64,000 nucleotides of DNA from Symsagittifera roscoffensis (taxonomy: Eukaryota > Xenacoelomorpha > Acoela > Convolutidae), in contig NC_087064.1 of assembly GCF_963678635.1 (NCBI RefSeq), positions 3,037,926-3,101,925 of the forward strand. Direction: 5' to 3'. The notes under the pieces are model-generated. The model made no database searches and was not told where the DNA came from. It was given only the letters and a program-made list of their open reading frames with translations. Shown here in pieces: positions 18,909 to 29,043 of the stretch. Position 1 is the stretch's first letter. Each line of letters starts with the position of its first letter. The position numbers were made by a program, and so were the translations under genes.

Positions 18909-19221
18909 CGACTCCAGCCAATGCCCGATTACCAAACTGGCTACTATAAGTCAGCTACATGTGAGCCGAACGAATCCGACGTGAGGGTACTGAGTCACTA
19001 CCTTCGTCACGACCAGTACCCGAGAACCGTCCGAGAGGGAATCGTGCAGTACAAGAAGGTCGAACTAGCTGTAAACCAGAATTTAGACCCGACTACGTTC
19101 ATCAAGAGCGAGTTGCCCCCACCCCCGCCCGAGGAAGAGGCCCCGAATGAAGAAGGGGAGACTAATAGGGACACGATGGGTGCCCAGACGAAACGAGCAC
19201 CGGCATCGCGTATTTCAACAG
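18909..19221 (+). CDS. Host gene exon: acidic, proline-rich linker (313 nt)
   Basis: Acceptor tttttag and donor gtataa. 104 codons from RLQPMPDYQTGYYKSATCEP to PASRIST plus one base. The first half (SDVRVLSHYLRHDQYPRTVREG) is likely folded. The second half has a run of seven prolines and glutamates (LPPPPPEEEAPNEEGE) and looks disordered, acting as a linker between the two C2-like regions. This is the largest exon of the gene in the window. Confidence 0.88.
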
Positions 19222-19639
19222 GTATAACAGAATGGTCACCATTTAGGGCATGCTTTAAGTGGATCTATCTAACCCTTTGCCTATCCTCGCTCAAATTTAT
19301 TTATTATTTCAATGTTTATATTTCACTTATATTTCATTTATTTATAAGTTGAGTACATTTTCTATGAAAGCTTGTATTGTACAAGCAAGCGAAATACATT
19401 CTTCTTCTTTTGCTAGGTAACGAATAGAGCCATCAGACGTTTGTAGTTTTTTGACAAGAATCACGGCTCAATTTGTTTTCCAATTTCCATTGCTCTTATT
19501 ACAAATTATAAAATATCTGCAACAATATTTAAGTATGCAATTACTCTCAAAATCAAGTTGATAAAACACGGAACTGAACTAATATGAGAAGTTTTCAGAC
19601 AAGAATGAAAAAAAGTTTAAATTGAGTTCGTTTTTTCAG

Positions 19640-19719
19640 TGACTTCTTTTGTGGGTGATGATGATTTTGTGAACTACGTGGCCGAGAAATTGGACCGAAA
19701 ACAACTTCCCTCAAACCAG
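19640..19719 (+). CDS. Host gene exon (80 nt)
   Basis: Acceptor ttttcag and donor gtaaac. Two bases complete the codon from the previous exon (G|TG), then TSFVGDDDFVNYVAEKLDRK and QLPSNQ, ending in phase 0. Short acidic helix-like connector. Confidence 0.8.
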
Positions 19720-20439
19720 GTAAACAAGTCGTCGTCATCCTCGTCTCGCTCGTCATAACAATTAAATTGATCGCTAAATAATAAAATATGATTTGCCGCA
19801 ACGAGAGATCCCCTGTTCATTTACGAGGACTTTTTTCCAGATTTACCAAAAACACTCAATGCTGATCATTATTTTTTTGAGGCTATCAAAACTTTTCCGA
19901 GAAAATTATTCATGCAAATCAACGTTTGTAATTAACCTGATGATATTTTGAAACTTTGAAAGTTATGCACTCACGATTTGCTACCACTGGGTTTTTAAAA
20001 CGTCAGTTAAAAGCTGATAGCATTTGAAAATGTTTGGAACGCATGTCGCTTAAAATTAAAGTTACTGTTTATCAATTTCTCGAGGCTGTGAGATTTTCAA
20101 GAAAAATCTCAAGAACCATCAAGGCTTTGAAGTTTTTCAAGAAGCTTTAGTGAAATGAAACTTTAAAAAGGACTAAAAGCTCGTCAAAATCAGTCAGGGG
20201 AGTGTAAGGACTATCTGACGTGTGGTAGCTACAACTTTGTGTATTTTGACAACAAGTCTGTAATTTAGAAAATCAGGCAAATGTTATGCAAAAAAAATTC
20301 ATCTAGTTAACAAAAAAGAATTTGTTTAGTAGAGTCCCTGCTCCAAATTGAAGCAGAAATAAGAGAAGATGATAAGCAACTAAGCCCCAAAACCGGAACG
20401 AAAAATTGTGTGGTTTCAGGCGCGGTAGGGTAGGGAGAT

Positions 20440-20775
20440 ATTGAAAAACTTATGTCATAAATAGTGTCGATAACGTAAAAAAACTTGATAATAACGCAAC
20501 AAGAAGAAATTTTTTACATGTTGCGAGGAGAATGCAATTGCTCGGAAAGTTTCTCTATCATATAAAGACATAGTGCTGCTCAAAACTAAACTTAAAAGCG
20601 TCTGCTTCTACAGTCCTATGAGGAACTGAAAATTTAGGACTTATGTCTTAAATAGTTTCGATAATGTAGAAAAAAACTCAAGAATAACGCAATAAAGAGA
20701 AAATTTCTACAATTTGCGAGAGAGAATGCAAATGCTCGAAAAGCGTCTCCACCTTAAACAGACATATTGTTAATC
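20440..20775 (+). repeat. Diverged two-copy tandem duplication (~190 bp)
   Basis: Both copies share, in order, acttatgtc(a/t)taaatag, a cgataa(c/t)gta block, aataacgcaa, a ttgcga block and gaatgcaa(t/a)tgctcg, then ataaagacatag/cagacatat. Clearly old, with many substitutions. Confidence 0.7.
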
Positions 20776-21284
20776 AGAGCAAAAGGAAAACCTCTTGTTC
20801 AATTTTTTTCTGCTTTTTCTTCTCTTTTTTAAAAAGCTCTGTTAATAGTCATTGCAAGCAATCATAAAAAAACTCATCACAAGGAACACAAAATTAAAAG
20901 ATTACGAAATGTAAAAAAAATAACCCAACGGAAGACGTTTATATAGACAATCAAATGCGTTTGTTCTAACACTAGCAAAATCCTTGCTGCTTAAGCTTTC
21001 TTTGCTCAAGCAATAAAAGTTTCACATTCAACCAGAACTTTTACTTTGAAACTAGAAACACCAAAAAAGCTGAAAAAGTGTTAGAACCTTTTGTTGAAGA
21101 GTCGTACGACATTATTTAATGTGTTCTGAAAACTTTCAGCCTGTGTTTGTGACAACGTATTTTCAAAAATTAATTCAACCCACTTCTAATCACCCTATAG
21201 AAAGTGGTAATAATGCTGAACATGGTAATAATGAGTCACTAATATAGAAAATGGTAATCATGCTGAACAATATAGTTTTTTATT

Positions 21285-21915
21285 GTTCCGACCGTTGAAA
21301 ACGGCGAGGAGTTTTGTATTTGGGTGTTTTAGTTTTTCCCTCTTGTTTTCTACGCAAAGTCAGGTACCACATATAATCATCAGATTTGTTCGAGTGATAT
21401 ATCATTTTGAAGCCTTTTCAATCTTGATTCGAACGACAGTAAAAATTATCAAAAAAATTTAGCAGTGTTGAGAAATACCGGTTTGAAATTGTTGGTTTTC
21501 GGTCCAATTTCGTACATAAATGGCGTGAGCGTGTAGGCTTACAAGCTGAATGACGCCCAATTTAAGGCCTTAAAACTTAGTTTTAAGCATGTACAACTAG
21601 TTTTAAGAGTTTTATAGCTTCATTATGGAAACCAAAAAATTCAAAATTTTTCCGCAAAAGTTTTTGAATGATATTTAATTTTTTTTAGTTTTTCCAATTT
21701 TTTTTCTTCAAATTTTTTTGTTCAATTTGCCTATATTACTATTCTCCAATATTACTATTGCTAATTGTCTATTATTCCTAAATTATATTTTAACGTCAGA
21801 TCCTTTTATCACATCAAGCAAAAAAAAACTACACTAAACCGTAGTTTTCTAAAGATTATATACGGTCGGAACGTTCTCTGCTACTTGCACAGTAACCAGT
21901 TATCCCTGTTTCTTT
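21285..21915 (+). mobile_element. Helentron-like repeat, family 2 (best-preserved copy)
   Basis: GTTCCGACCGT at 21285-21295 is matched by its exact reverse complement ACGGTCGGAAC at 21862-21872. Beyond the second arm lies ~40 bp (ttctctgctacttgcacag) that is conserved in other copies (9690-9730, 24550-24585, 63655-63690) and has weak hairpin potential. The layout, with inverted repeats not both terminal plus a conserved 3' tail, parallels family 1. No coding capacity. Confidence 0.5.
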
Positions 21916-22440
21916 ATGTGGATGATGCAGTCATATAAACAACTTGTTTAATAAATGATTTAAAAGCAGACCACCAAAAATTCTTAGACGAAACACTAAA
22001 ATATATTTTGGTTAACAATCATTAAACTAACACTTACAACTGCAAAAACTTTTAATGCAAGTTTTTTTTTCGCAAACATTCAGCTGTTAAATTTCTATAG
22101 ATCCAACATTCAATAGCAAAAACGGAAAAACTCAAAAATTGTAAGAATCTTGGAAAAATTTTAGATGAAAACCTAACGTTCAAAAATCAATTAATGTCTT
22201 TAGAACAAAATAAGCAAGTGCTGTGGGGTTTAATTAGATTCAGAACTATATTGACCAAAAACAGCTTTTTTGTATTTAAAGTTTTGGTTTAGCCAATTTT
22301 ATAATATGGAATTTTCGTTTACGCATAAACTGATGTAGTAAAGTTGGAATACTTAGATTGACAGCTGAAATGTCCTTTGGAAAGCATAGACTTCAGAAAA
22401 AACTTGAATCAATCAACACATAAGCCAACAATACCAATTT
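21910..22440 (+). pseudogene. Degenerate LINE reverse-transcriptase fragment
   Basis: Translating across frames gives LYVDDAV near 21915-21935 (the catalytic YXDD box of non-LTR RTs), then KNLGKILDENLTFKNQL and, further on, a PILQYGIFVYA-like segment near 22290-22330. These are the familiar post-catalytic motifs of Jockey/CR1-like reverse transcriptases. Frameshifts and stops interrupt it repeatedly, so it is a dead relic. Confidence 0.7.
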
Positions 22441-22956
22441 TTTACCAATAAAATTTTCATACTTCTGAATTGCTGGAAGTTTTTAGCAAACAGGCGGAGT
22501 GAATGCCAATCTAAAACAGTATAAACAAATACTGTAGATTATTTTTAAAAAATATATCAAGAGCTGCTCCAATACACGCAAACTCAGCATCTTAGCACTC
22601 AATTGCTGCTAGAACTCGTCTTCTGTGTTCCCTGAACCTACAGAAATTATTTTAAAAACATCAAAAATCAGGAACAAAATTTTGACAACAATTTTTTGAA
22701 GTTTGTTTTTGGTAGACCACCTAACTCTACTTCTGCCAAACAATAAAACTTTTCCCTTTCTATCTTTTGTGAACAAATTGGTTTTTCTACCCACGTATTT
22801 TCCCCTAGCTATAAGTTTATTAAAAAAATTTCGATTCTCGCTCTCAGATGACTGTCTTATGGCGGTTTCTCAAGTGATGTTTTCGAAAAAAGTCTTCATT
22901 TCTAACAAGTGTAATGACTTCACTTGGAAAGCTTTTTTTTGTAAATGTTTTCTTAG

Positions 22957-23050
22957 GCCACCCCCAACTTCGTCAATCTTCAGGACTGTCTGGATTATGA
23001 CCTCGGATCGGGAATGTTTGTCAAGGTCGAGCAGGCATTCGGACTGCTAT
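22957..23050 (+). CDS. Host gene exon: start of second C2-like region
   Basis: Acceptor tcttag and donor gtgagc. 31 codons from ATPNFVNLQDCLDYDLGSG to VKVEQAFGLL plus one base. The strand-like MFVKVEQAFGLL is the classical opening of a C2-type domain (V-x-V-x-x-A-x-G-L). Confidence 0.82.
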
Positions 23051-23621
23051 GTGAGCATAAATTAGCGTACTCATAGTCATAAATATCCTATCCTGTTCAT
23101 GATAAACATCCTGCTTTTTATTCGCACACAACATTTTTTCCTCCTTTATCCTGCGTTGTTGTTTTTACCCAAAATTACTTGGCGTTTGGCGATCTCAAAA
23201 ACATTCGGCAAGTTTGAAATTCAATTTTTCAAAAAAATTTTCTCAATTTTTTTCTCGACCAGTTTTGATGTTTTGATCCTGGCAGGTTTTTCAAAAACGC
23301 ACTTGCCGCAAAGACATTTTGCCAAATTTGGGACTATTTAGCGTTCTAAGAGACATCGAAAGCTCAGTTTTGTTGAGCTAAAAAGGCCGGCTCTGACCCT
23401 CATGAAAACAAATGTAAGGACTCGGAAGGCTATAAAAATTAGGAAAACCTTGTTGCAAACTGGTCCGGAAAGCCAAATTTGTTCCAGAAATTTTGTTGCA
23501 GAAATCCAAATTTATCTTGCAGATAAGCTTACATACTTTTGAAATTTACTTACTTATCCAAATTTTGTTGCATAAATCTACTACTCCTTGAATATGCTTT
23601 GATTAATATTAAGACCATTTA

Positions 23622-23687
23622 TCCACGGGCGAAAAGACCAACACAAGAGCTGTACAGCTCATCGCGGCTAACCGCTGTTGTCCCCTG
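23622..23687 (+). repeat. Short interspersed repeat, copy 1 (hAT-type terminus)
   Basis: Contains gaccaacacaagagctgtac followed by agctcatcgcgg and ends gttgtcccctg. A near-identical stretch occurs in reverse at 63845-63910 and a diverged one at 25070-25135. The outer end CAGGGG(C/A) (reverse) resembles hAT termini, and there is a perfect gagctgtacagctc palindrome inside. Confidence 0.6.
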
Positions 23688-23762
23688 TTTATTTCTGGGA
23701 CAAATTTGGGTTTCTGGATCAGTTTGCAACAAGTTTTTCAAATTTTTATAGCCCTAATAAGC

Positions 23763-23820
23763 TGCTTGTTTTTGTAGCAAACAACTTGTACTGCTTGTTT
23801 TTGTAGCAAACAACTTGTAC
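23763..23820 (+). repeat. 29-bp exact tandem duplication spanning a splice acceptor
   Basis: Two identical 29-bp units (23763-23791 and 23792-23820), each carrying ttttgtag followed by caaacaacttgtac. The second unit's AG is the acceptor that keeps the frame of the exon at 23807. Using the first unit's AG (23776-23777) adds 29 nt and brings in an in-frame TAG. Confidence 0.9.
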
Positions 23821-23970
23821 TGCAGTTGCTTTGTGCGCATCAACCAGGGTAACAAGACGGCGGCGTGGGGCAAGTCGGCCGAGGGATTCGGGAGCGAGTA
23901 CAAGTTCATCGTGAACAGACACGACTACCAGTCTCTTCAGGCATCGCCCAGATGGACAGACAAAGCATAT
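23807..23970 (+). CDS. Host gene exon, second C2-like region
   Basis: Acceptor ttttgtag (second of two duplicated copies) and donor gtatgt. T from the previous exon plus CA makes Ser, then NNLYCSCFVRINQGNKTAAW and onward to SPRWTDKAY, phase 0 at the end. CSCFVRINQG is the second strand of a C2-like fold; a long loop (AAWGKSAEGFGSEYK) follows. A nearer CAG (23823-23825) would break the frame, which is why I chose the TAG acceptor. Confidence 0.78.
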
Positions 23971-24710
23971 GTATGTTGGAAAAACAATTGTGGTTTCTGC
24001 GATTCGCAGAGGATCTATCAAAGGCTATCCAGCCTGTCTAAGCATATTCCGTTTCTTTTATTTCCCCATATTCCAGACTGAGTTAATTTGTTCAGCGAAG
24101 CTTTTTCCGCGACTCAAGGCCATTTTTTGCGTCTAGAACTTTCACGTGGTACCACTATTGCAGCCAAATTAGGTCAGGCTGTGGTAGACCTGAAGATTGA
24201 GGTCAGGTGAGAGCTCGTCCTCGCACACTATGATTGGCATGGCAGGGGATCGATTACGACACAAAAATCTCAGACCTTCTTAATCATCTTCATTCAATTT
24301 TAAACCAATTCATTGAGAATATGAGAGCATCTAGAGCAAATTACTCCAGCAGCGGGGCAAAAAAAATAGTTTTCATTGCTAATTTGGCTCTGAAAACTTA
24401 GCCAAAGCCTCCTTGAATCAAATAATATTTTTTTTAATTGAAACAAAAATTCTGAAAACAATCTATCTGAAAAAAAATTGAATTGTGTGTTTTTCGAAGA
24501 AATTGTACCGATAGTTTTTTTTTATTCAGCAAACATGACTGCCAGTCGGAACTATCTGTCGTACTTGCACTGCGGCCAGCTAATTTCTCTTCTATTATTA
24601 AAACGCTTAGTGAGTTTCTTTTGAGTACATACGAATTTTCTTTTTCATCAATTTATACTCATATGGGTTAAATTCAGTTTTTGAAGACTATAAATTAAAT
24701 TTGACTTCAG
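23971..24710. other. Intron with family-2 3' tail
   Basis: 24480-24600 resembles the 3' tail of the family-2 repeat (cagtcggaac followed by tacttgcactgcggccagc). The remainder is unremarkable. Confidence 0.4.
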
Positions 24711-24953
24711 AAAGTGAATCCCTACTACGATGTCAATTCCTGCATCCTGGTGCAAGTCCTCGCGATGGACGCCAAGTACGTCGGAGATCCGGAAGTGACC
24801 AAACCTGGACTCGTTTTCCCCCCAGAGGGCAAAGAGACTCTGACTCTGCTGCCTGAACACCGGATGGGCTGGACGGCCCTCAATCTGTTCAAACGCAACT
24901 CAGTCAACGCCGGAGTTCATTTTCTACCTGTGTTCGATGAACAGCCTTCGCCG
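24711..24953 (+). CDS. Host gene exon: core of second C2-like region (243 nt)
   Basis: Acceptor gacttcag; donor gttggt at 24954 (a second GT four bases on would break phase). 81 codons start KVNPYYDVNSCILVQVLAMD, include LLPEHRMGWTALNLF and end FLPVFDEQPSP. SCILVQVLAMD is a strand, and GWTALNLF is the typical 'G-W-x-x-x-x-L-F' strand of ciliary C2-like proteins. This is the most family-like exon and the best query for a homology search. Confidence 0.85.
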
Positions 24954-25069
24954 GTTGGTGGTACTAGTCTTGAAGAGTTTTCCATCTTGTTGCTTTCAAT
25001 TTATTTATTTATTTTTCCTTTCGAAGGTGCGGTAATTATAATTATGGTTAGGATAGTTTTTATTTGAGA

Positions 25070-25176
25070 CGGTTTACCCACAAGGGGAAAGGACCAACAT
25101 ACGAGCTGCTCAGCTCTTCACGGAGAACCGCTGCTCAAGAATTACATGCTCAAGAATTACATGCTCAAGAATTACA
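25070..25176 (+). repeat. Diverged short interspersed repeat with 15-bp triplication
   Basis: 25070-25135 is a diverged copy of 23622-23687 (aaggaccaacatacgagctg...). It runs into three exact tandem copies of tgctcaagaattaca at 25132-25176. Confidence 0.75.
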
Positions 25177-25639
25177 AGCGAAAAGGAAACAGCAGATAGA
25201 TTTTCTCATTTTTCAGCCATCGGCATTCAATCTTTAGTTAAATGAAGTTTTTGCAAAAGGGCCAGAGAGTTCAAATTGAGGTCAGTTTTCTTAAAACAAA
25301 ACTATGAAAAATATGCAAGATGATTTCAAAAAGTTCGAAAGAAAATAACATTTCTTGCGAATTGTGCTAGCACAATTTTTGGAGCCAAAAGATGCCTCTT
25401 CTTTCCAAAATTTGCGAGAAAAGTAGTTTGATATTGATTTAGATCAAGTTTTGGTCCAGAGTTTTTGCGAAGTGGGCGTATTTAAAAATAATAAAACCCG
25501 AAGTTATGCCGACAGTTTTTGCTCAACCAAATTAAAATTTTAGTCGACTTCCGGGCAAAACGCTGAAAATACCTTATTAAGACTAAAGCTTACTATGCCA
25601 CGAACAAATATTTGAAAAATGGGGCTAAAACTACGTTTT

Positions 25640-25770
25640 TGAGCGCTCACTGGAAATTTTTGACCAAAAAACTGCACTACCATCTTCTAAGTCCGAAGGC
25701 GCCTTTAGAAAATTATAAGAGTCAGTCGGCCAAAATTTTTATTGTGACCTCTGGGAGATAATGAGGAAAA
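25640..25770 (+). repeat. Relic of the hAT-like miniature family
   Basis: Fragment with ttttgaccaaaaaa, gtccgaaggcgcctttagaaaa and gtcggccaaaa, as in 28270-28350. No termini remain. Confidence 0.45.
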
Positions 25771-26198
25771 CGAATTCTTTAGAAAAGGGTGTCGAAATCA
25801 AACAAAACTAGACGTCTCTGATTTAGATTTAACCGATATAAGTTGGCCTAAAATGGGATCGATCTATCTAATACTTTTTACCGCCCCTCCCCTTCCCATT
25901 CTGATTGGTCGAAAAGAATTTTTGACCAATCACAATGCAGCAAAGCTCGAAGTTTAAATACTGCGCTCTAGAGCTAACTTACAGCTTTTGTTTATAGGGG
26001 TGGCAATTCTGTAGTAGATACCACAGAGGGGGGGGGTAATAGATCCCTAACATGATATATGCGTCCTTTTATCAAAATTCTACATGTGCTATTTTTTGCT
26101 TTTTTTGGGTAACTGTTTTTTTTTGTTTAACAGTTTTTTGTTTGTGTAACTGTTTGTTTGATTTTGTGTAAATGTTTGTTTGTTTTTGCGTGAGGCAG

Positions 26199-26279
26199 GA
26201 GTTTGTGCGGGACGTGATGCAGATGCCTGTGGTGGATGCGATGATAAAGGCCATCAAAGAGGGAACCCAAAAACTAAGC
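26199..26279 (+). CDS. Host gene exon (81 nt)
   Basis: Acceptor gaggcag, donor gtcagt, phase 0 to 0. EFVRDVMQMPVVDAMIKAIKEGTQKLS in three turns of helix-like sequence, following the C2-like core. The intron before it (24954-26198) has a T-rich stretch with tgttt repeats just upstream of the acceptor. Confidence 0.82.
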
Positions 26280-26506
26280 GTCAGTCCCAGTCAAATTAAT
26301 CACTCCTGTCAATTCTAATTGATGAAATAATTCCAAATAACTCACTACTTTCATGATTTATTCTCATAACTGATACGAAAGTTAACTCAAAAAACACAGC
26401 TTTTTGATTATTTTCCTTAAAAAACCCAACATATAACTATGATATTTTAAAATTATATGTTGATTTGATAGCAACATTTTGCATCAATTATTCTAATTGT
26501 TTTCAG

Positions 26507-26584
26507 AGACTGGCTGCTTCTATTACCATCAAACTATATGACGGCAACTTCGTTAACGAATCGGATTCATATCCCCTAGCAGAG
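26507..26584 (+). CDS. Host gene exon (78 nt)
   Basis: Acceptor ttttcag, donor gtacga, phase 0 to 0. RLAASITIKLYDGNFVNESD plus SYPLAE. SITIKLYDGNFV is a clear beta-strand and turn, perhaps the last strand of the second C2-like region or the first of another. Confidence 0.85.
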
Positions 26585-26893
26585 GTACGAATGAGTCTCA
26601 AATATTTTTCGATTGACCTCGCAATAGAAGAAAATATCGAATATGAAGAAACTTAAACAGACATTCGAGTTTTGACATTCGTTAGACATTCGAGTTTTTG
26701 CCTTATAACTTATTAAAAGGTGAAAGGGTTTTCCAAACAGTAGTTTTTGTAATACTTTGTTGAAATTTGTTCATGGGCACACAAAATCATTTCGATCTTC
26801 CAGTTAGTAGTGCAAAAATCTTTTTTTTTGGTACAGGAAAAAAGGGGCGCACAAATTTTTTTTTTCAGAGTTTTTTTCTGTGTTTAATATCAG

Positions 26894-27109
26894 GAGAGAA
26901 GTTTACTGAAGAAGATAGCGACCGCTGGCAAAATAAGCCAGAAGAGGTTTCTGGAGACTCGCGAAGTGTCAGTTGGTAAGAGCTATTCTGCCCTGGTGCT
27001 GGCCACGATGCAGAGTAAGTACCAGAAGAGGGGGGCACAGGGGGAGAAATACAAGAAGGCGGAACACTACTACGAGATGGCCATGTCAGACACCTTCTTC
27101 AATTTACTC
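26894..27109 (+). CDS. Host gene exon: lysine-rich helical tail (216 nt)
   Basis: Acceptor aatatcag, donor gttagt, phase 0 to 0. 72 codons, ERSLLKKIATAGKISQKRF onward, ending AEHYYEMAMSDTFFNLL. Charged, heptad-like spacing suggests alpha-helix, possibly coiled coil. From here the transcript can go to 27697 (stop after 18 codons) or, in the same phase, to the last exon at 32533 or its copies. Confidence 0.85.
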
Positions 27110-27696
27110 GTTAGTATCAATCGGTGGTATACGAACCAGCCGAAGTGTCAACCAGCCGAAAATACATTTGTGTTATATAATAGTTATGTAACAATTATGT
27201 AACAGTTACGATAGTTATGCACATTTCATTCTCATGATTAAATTTTCGGCTGGTCTATTTACTCCAGCACTACCCCGCCCGTTGAATGTCCGAATTTAGA
27301 TTTACGAAAGCCTATTAAATTTGATGAAATTATTTGGAAATTTATGACTCAAATCTACTTTGTTAATTTCTTTCATTTCTCCATTGCAAAAAAAACACAC
27401 CCCCCCTTCCACCCGGACCAAGTTATCATTGCCCCTAGAATTGTTCTCAGCCCAAAAATAACAGAAACGTTACATCTATTTCTTAAGCAACACAGCCTTA
27501 AAACAGCTGAACAGCTGGTCAGTTTGGTCCTTTCGCTCATTAATAAATGGCCAACAAATGGTCTTCAACAATCAATTGGCTGTTGTTATTTTATGCTGAA
27601 AATTGCCAAATATGGCGCTAAAAAAGAACCTTGCACTTTTTAAGTTTCGTGAAGAGCGAATAATTGAAGTGAAGACTTAAGTTTTTTGAATTTCAG

Positions 27697-27753
27697 CGTC
27701 AAATCGAATCGGGTAAAATAGCCCGAATTCAACAGGAAGATGAAGAAATTTGA
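27697..27753 (+). CDS. Host gene terminal exon, proximal version
   Basis: Acceptor tttcag, then RQIESGKIARIQQEDEEI and TGA in phase 0 with the exon at 26894. The charged helix is a natural continuation of the preceding exon. A gtaatc donor follows the stop at 27758, and a gtaaaa donor inside the exon would put the distal exon out of frame. So inclusion ends the protein here, and exclusion lets 26894-27109 join the distal exon in frame. No AATAAA seen close downstream. Confidence 0.65.
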   Translation, partial: RQIESGKIARIQQEDEEI

Positions 27754-27757
27754 ATCG

Positions 27758-28093
27758 GTAATCTTTTTAAACTGCGTGAAGCATGGTGTTGTTTCTAAAA
27801 AGATAATTTATAGTCTCTTTGAGTTTCATTTTTATGGAGCATGCGTTGTGGTCATTTTTATATCATCTGATCTCAAACTTTTGGCTATGTACTTTTTTAT
27901 CAACGAATGTGCACTTGTTCATCAACATGCAACTGTCCACACAGATGTCGAAAACCTATTTTTCACTCATTTTACCACGTAAGTAATTCTTCTAAAGTCT
28001 AATTAACCAAAAAAAATTCTGCATATAGGGTTCAACTATAAAGCCTTAGAAATTTGAAAATACTTCTATCTCAAAAGATTGCTAAAGACGCAG
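27758..28093. other. Non-coding sequence before the hAT-like element
   Basis: AT-rich sequence. The 80-codon open stretch at 27740-27982 has no coding signature; nothing else seen. Confidence 0.4.
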
Positions 28094-28463
28094 CAGGGGG
28101 CGGATCTAGGATTTTCTCGAAGGGGGGCGGGGGTGGATTTTGTCGACCTTTTTTAGATTTTTTAGAATTGATTTTTCGAGCTCTCCCAAAGCACTGTTTT
28201 GTTCCTATTTTGAAAAAACAGGCCAAAAAAGGCGTTTTAGGCACTTTTTTGAAAACTTTGACCAAAAAATCGCGTTGTTTCGGCGCGCGCTCCTCCCTCA
28301 AATTTAGTATATATTGGCGCCGAAGGCGCCTTTAAAAAACTTTTAGGGCCCATCACCAAAAATGGGTATTGGAAAATAGTATAAAGGGGGGACCCTTTGG
28401 GTCGGCAGGTGGTCGAATCCCTGAGGGGGGAGGAGTCCGCCCCCCCTCTAAATCCGCCCCTTG
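28094..28463 (+). mobile_element. hAT-like miniature inverted-repeat element (370 bp)
   Basis: Termini CAGGGGGCGGATCTAGGA and, reversed, CAAGGGGCGGATTTAGAGG. The flanks agacgcag (28086-28093) and agactcag (28464-28471) match 7 of 8, as expected of an aged 8-bp hAT duplication. No ORF. This is the reference copy for the family in this window. Confidence 0.8.
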
Positions 28464-28663
28464 AGACTCAGCATTTACTGCAAATTTATGCATGGTAGGG
28501 AGCCGAGTGTCTACCAAAAACGCGATATTGAGTCGTTACTTTCAAAGACATTGCCCTACGCAGCGTTTTGAAGCATTGTGTCCTAAAATTTTATCAGCCT
28601 GTTTTTCGAGATTTCGAAAATCAATTTAAACTCTCCTGAGTAAAAATACATTAGGCACCCAAA

Positions 28664-28990
28664 AATAAAACACCCCGGTGGGAGCGGCGGATTTTTTAGA
28701 AACAAAACCAATTTTAACCTATTTTCTGACCAAGAAAATTTTTTTACGAGCTCTCACAAAGAAAGCGCCATAAAAACCTTATTTAACCAAAAATTTCCTC
28801 GCAGAAGGCAAATTTTTGAAATAAAATCTGGCGAAATTTGCTTTTTCCGGCTCGTACCTCCTAAAACTTAAAACGTTTGTACTCCGAAGGCAATTTTAGA
28901 CGAAACATTGTTTGATTGTGTGGAAAAAGACGTCATAAATTAGTACCAAAGGATAAAAAACCGCCACTGGTCTTAACGAAGAGTTGAAAA
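28664..28990 (+). repeat. Diverged relative of the hAT-like miniature family
   Basis: Opens accccggtgggagcggcgga, has cgagctctcacaaag, aattt(c/g)ctttttccggc and tactccgaaggcaattttag in the family order, and ends in accgccactgg. No target duplication recognised. Confidence 0.45.
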
Positions 28991-29043
28991 AGACCGCTTC
29001 GTGTTATCCAACAGATCAAATTTTTACTGAATTAATTTGCTTA

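Larger units (their letters stand above)
19720..22956. other. Intron of 3.2 kb with decayed repeats
   Basis: Contains a diverged ~190-bp tandem duplication (20440-20775), a family-2 repeat (21280-21915) and a LINE remnant (21910-22440). The rest is AT-rich with no supported gene. Confidence 0.6.

Noticed and set aside
18921..19352. 143-codon ORF as a single-exon gene
   Set aside because: The coding character stops at the donor at 19222; the tail (FIYYFNVYISLIFHLF) is T-rich intron. The frame also continues upstream to the splice acceptor at 18908.
26966..27202. Separate 78-codon gene
   Set aside because: It is the 3' part of the 26894-27109 exon plus intron.
28054..28335. 93-codon ORF and its antisense partner
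   Set aside because: Translation of the hAT-like miniature element; glycine- and proline-rich runs come from its G-runs.
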